A model generated the notes under the pieces. That model was given only the letters and a program-made list of their open reading frames with translations, did no database searches and was not told the DNA's origin. From the NCBI GenBank assembly GCA_024138025.1, contig JAMXBD010003373.1:59690-123689 (forward strand): a stretch of DNA of 64,000 bases, given 5' to 3'. Position numbers and translations under genes: made by a program. Shown here piece by piece: positions 60,791-64,000 of this stretch (positions are counted from its first letter, which is position 1; each line of letters opens with the position of its first letter). Origin of the DNA: Combretum micranthum (taxonomy: Eukaryota > Streptophyta > Magnoliopsida > Myrtales > Combretaceae).

Positions 60791-62011
60791 CGATCGACGC
60801 TCCAGATCTCGCCCGCTTCATCCAACGGTCCAGGTCAATTCGCATTATTTTATTAATATTTTATTATATAATTAATTTCAGAAAATAATAAAAAATAGTA
60901 AAAAATTCATAAAAATTCATAAAAATAAAGAAAATAAAGAAAAATCCAGAAAAATATAAATAATTATTTTTTATATAAATTTGTTTTTTTGATATTTTTT
61001 GAATATTTTTAGTATGTATTTATACATAAATTGCTTTTAGAAAATGCATATTTAATGCATGAAAAATAATTTTTAATATATTTTAATATATTCTGAATAT
61101 GTTGTGAATTCATGTGATGATTTTTTTAAAAAAAATAAAAATAAAAAAATAAAGAAATATAAAATAAAATAATAAATAAACAAATAAATAAAAATGATAA
61201 AATTGGATTTTCCAAAACCAAAATTTTTTAAAAAAAAATAAAATAAAATAATAAAAAATGATTTTTGGACTTAGAAAAATATGTTTTCATGAAATAAAAA
61301 ACCAATTGATTAGATCATAGGATCATCAAAAATGGTTTTCACAAAAAATTTAATGAACTTAAATTGAGAATAGTTCAAAAAATTAAATTGATCAACAAAT
61401 TAAAGTTCTTTTTAAAGAACTACGTTTTGTCTGATCTCGATTAGCGAGTACGTAGGCACCTGCGGGCTGCGGGCCAACATTAAAAAACAAAAAAAAATGT
61501 TTTGTTCTTTTTTAAATAAATATTTTGTAAATATAAGATAATTTGTTGATTATTCATGTTTTTTAAAAAAAATAAATATAAATAAAAAATAATAATAATA
61601 AAAAGAATAAAAATGAATGATTTGATTTGTAAATATTTGTGCTATAATGTTTCACTTAATTTTTTTTTTAGCATGAAAAGGATAGATTAGAAATTTAAAA
61701 TTCCAAAAGTGGTAACCGATTTGGTTTTAATAGGTTAGCCCCCGAATCCATGATATCTGGTTTTAAAGGTTGATTTTTTAAATCAAATTTTCGCAGACTA
61801 GTAGCTAAGTTAGGATCAACCGACCCATTGATCCTAACTTTTTATTTTTTCCCGATTTATATCGGGTGGCGACTTTAAATCATTTTCAAAAAATTTAAAA
61901 TTTCTCTTAACCCCTAGTCGAGGATTCATGTTAAATGGGTTCGGGTTTAATGTGAATCGGGTTAGGAGAAATGAACCGGATAAGATAAGTGGAAAAAATC
62001 CAGGCTCGACA

Positions 62012-62016
62012 CTCAT
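62012..62016. repeat. Target-site duplication CTCAT, right
   Basis: Directly follows the terminal CA of the solo LTR. Confidence 0.9.
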
Positions 62017-62580
62017 CTTCAGGCTGCTTTACATATGTTAAAGTACTTCAAATGATCTTTTGATTGTGGTTTGTTTTTATCTTCTACGAGTTCCTTAACT
62101 CTTCAAGCTTATGTTGATGCTAATTGGGGGTCTAGTCTTGTTGATCAAAAGTCATTAACAAGATTTTGTGTTTACTTGGTGATTCTTTGATATCATGGAA
62201 GACAAAAAAGCAAACAATGATCTCTTTATCATCTGTTGAAGCCAAATACCGTAGTATTGCCTCTGCGACTAATGAACTACTATGGTTGTCCTACATATTG
62301 CGTGAGCTGCATGTTGAAGTCTCTATTCTTATTACACTTTACATTGATAGTAAATTGCCGAAATGATTGTCAAGAATCCATGTTTGCATGGAAACACTAA
62401 ACATATAAAGCTTAATATTCATTTTACTCGAGTTCACATTATGCCAAGTTTCCTTCAGCTTGAATATGTTGCTTCCAGCTCACAATTGGCATATTTCCTT
62501 ACTAAAGTAGTGTTTGAACAGCAGCTTCACAATGTATTGTCCAAGTTAAGACTTTTTACCAAGCCCAATTTGAGGGGGAA
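62017..62580 (+). pseudogene. Ty1/copia RNase H and polyprotein end, right part
   Basis: Continues the copia protein: LQAALHMLKYFK, SLTLQAYVDANWGSSLVDQK, then after a one-G frame change at 62178-62179 DSLISWKTKKQTMISLSSVE, AKYRSIASATNELLWLSYIL and LYIDSK (RNase H). After another frame change near 62360 come VKNPCLHGNTKHIKL, FLTKVVFEQQLHNVLSKL and KPNLRGNAH. It ends in the polypurine tract tgagggggaa at 62571-62580. Confidence 0.87.
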
Positions 62581-62833
62581 TGCTCACTTTATGACACATA
62601 GATAGTTAGTTGTCTTCATGTCCAATAGTTCATTGACATCTATCATGTTTAATTTATTTTCCTTGTATAAATACTTATGTATAGATGGAGAAGTTAGATA
62701 TATTCAATATATAATACTTTCACATGCAAGTTTGCATCTTCTTCTTTACTCTGTTCTTCATAGCAGAAACTTAGAGTTTATTCCTTCTGCTTGATTGTGA
62801 ATCAATAAGTTATTGATTCTTCTTTTATTTACA
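62581..62833 (+). mobile_element. 3' LTR of the copia element
   Basis: Starts TGCTCACTTTATGACACA right after the polypurine tract. ttgtataaatacttatg at 62663-62679 is a TATA-like promoter. The right end is taken at the CA of ttatttaca (62833), giving 253 bases, but no 5' LTR exists in the window to confirm it. Confidence 0.55.
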
Positions 62834-62858
62834 CTATTAGTCTCTTTAGCACTTTTCT

Positions 62859-63362
62859 AAACAAGTGACTTAAGTTTTAATTTTTCACAAATATTGAATA
62901 TATGACCTATATTTTGATACATTTGCAAACAAGTGGTCTAAGTTTTGATTTTTTATAGATACATGACCTATGTTTTGATATTTTTGCAAACAAGCAACTA
63001 AGTTTTTATTTTTGATAAATACATTATTAGTAATATTTCACTGTGTGTTAATAATAGATAATGACTTTTTTCACTTTAATTAAATTTATTTAATAATATT
63101 ATCAACCAATAAAAAATTCACATGTCCCTTATCTATTACTAACACAAACTGAAATAATATAGGTAATGTATTTGTCAAAATTATAACTTGTGTCATTTGT
63201 TTGCATAAGTAACAAAATATAGGCTATGCATTTATTAAAAATAAAACTCAAGACATTTGTTTATAAAAGTATTAAAACACAGGTACTATATTTGTAAAAA
63301 TTAAAATTTAAATCATTTAATAGTAAAAGTACTAGAATATAGACAATGTTTATATAATTTTC
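62859..63362. mobile_element. Foldback element with tandemly repeated arms
   Basis: The left arm has about three units of roughly 60 bases (acaagtg..ctaagttttgatttt then atacatgacctatgttttga). The right arm has about three units of the inverted form (aatataggctatgcatttat then aaaaataaaactcaagacat then ttgttt). They face each other around a short centre near 63040-63150. There is no coding sequence. Confidence 0.7.
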
Positions 63363-64000
63363 CCTATATAAATAAATAATTTGGTCCTTACAAATGTTAA
63401 TCATTGAACATTTGATATGGTGTCATTGATGTAAATATTGATCAAAACACAAATTAAAAATTAATTCTATTCGAGATTTAATTGGTCTCCAAGTAATTTG
63501 ATTAGGCTCAAATGCCTAATAAAAGAATCTTTGAAACATTACATTTAACATAATATAGGAAAACATTTGTTGCAACTATTAAGCCAATAATCTAATCAAT
63601 AAACTAAATATAATAGTTGTTATATTATGATTACAATTGATTATCAATTTAAGCCATTAAATCTTTTTCTAACATTGATCTCATTAAAAAAAAAAAAAAA
63701 AACTAGGTTATTGGATTTTTTTTGTATAATGAGATTCAGGTTATGATCATTGCACAAAGCAATTAAACTGAAATGAAAAAAAAATACCATCTAAAGTAAA
63801 GGATAATACAAGTTAAGAGTTTGTACTTTCAATTTATTGCAATTTAGTATCTCATTTTTAAATTTTAGCATTTTAGTGCTTTACTCTGAAAGTATGCACG
63901 ATTCAATGTTTTTATTAAATAATATTTGATGAAAATTTATTTTGATGATTGAATAATGATAAACCAAGTGCCTATATTTGAGATTTTTGGCATTTAGTGA
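63363..64000. other. AT-rich intergenic, no gene seen
   Basis: Nothing recognisable; an A run at 63687-63702. Confidence 0.4.

Larger units (their letters stand above)
59438..62011 (+). mobile_element. Solo LTR, probably Ty3/gypsy, inserted in the copia element
   Basis: 2574 bases starting TGTAGACACCCAATTTTTGC and ending AATCCAGGCTCGACA, with perfect CTCAT target duplications. TATAAATA at 60057-60064 followed by ggaggtcctaggatc looks like the LTR promoter. A minisatellite lies at 60550-60790. Near the end are a hairpin-like cccgatttatatcggg and the ggtggcgac word often seen in Tat/Ogre-type gypsy LTRs. There is no coding interior and no second LTR, hence a solo LTR. The family assignment within gypsy is a guess. 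Confidence 0.85.

Overview
The window is nuclear DNA of a eudicot plant. It is strongly AT-rich, has GT-AG introns, and is crowded with plant LTR retrotransposons, hAT, PIF/Harbinger and foldback elements. I cannot name the species. The only host genes I can support are three: a glycine-rich cell-wall-type protein (+, 5959-7830), an NRAMP metal transporter of the NRAMP1/6 clade (+, 44139-49271, 13 coding exons) and a cinnamoyl-CoA reductase of the lignin pathway (-, 50365-54844, 5 exons). NRAMP and CCR are convergent, with 1.1 kb between their stop codons.

Layout. 1-5.8 kb: the end of a hAT-like element, a decayed Ty3/gypsy gag-protease on the minus strand, and simple repeats. 5.9-8 kb: the glycine-rich protein with TATA box and poly(A) signal. 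9.5-15.7 kb: a decayed LTR element on the minus strand whose left LTR is split by a second, long LTR-like insertion; its interior holds two related foldback elements. 16-17.6 kb: a solo LTR with a perfect 5-bp target duplication. 18-28 kb: LTR-like and hAT-like debris. 28.1-32.8 kb: a 4.7-kb LTR-like element flanked by ATGG. 36.2-41 kb: a PIF/Harbinger element (transposase plus Myb/SANT-like protein, minus strand) whose transposase is cut near its C-terminus by a 2.67-kb LTR-like insertion. 41.5-42.5 kb: a pyrimidine-rich inverted-repeat element. 58.6-62.8 kb: a 5'-truncated Ty1/copia polymerase cut cleanly by a 2.57-kb solo LTR (target duplication CTCAT). 62.9-63.4 kb: a foldback element with tandemly repeated arms.

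Two results matter most to a user. First, reading frames here break repeatedly at one kind of lesion: a single missing G (or C) inside a G/C run, at ten places in five unrelated coding regions, two of them otherwise intact host genes. This looks like base-level consensus error rather than decay, so the glycine-rich protein and CCR are probably functional; NRAMP has one such lesion plus a separate 2-nt loss. Second, three insertions can be undone on paper or nearly so, giving relative ages of the elements. In addition, NRAMP carries an exact 51-bp tandem duplication over an exon-intron junction, creating two 5' splice sites in the same frame, and two LTR-like elements share a short conserved acidic exon behind a splice acceptor.
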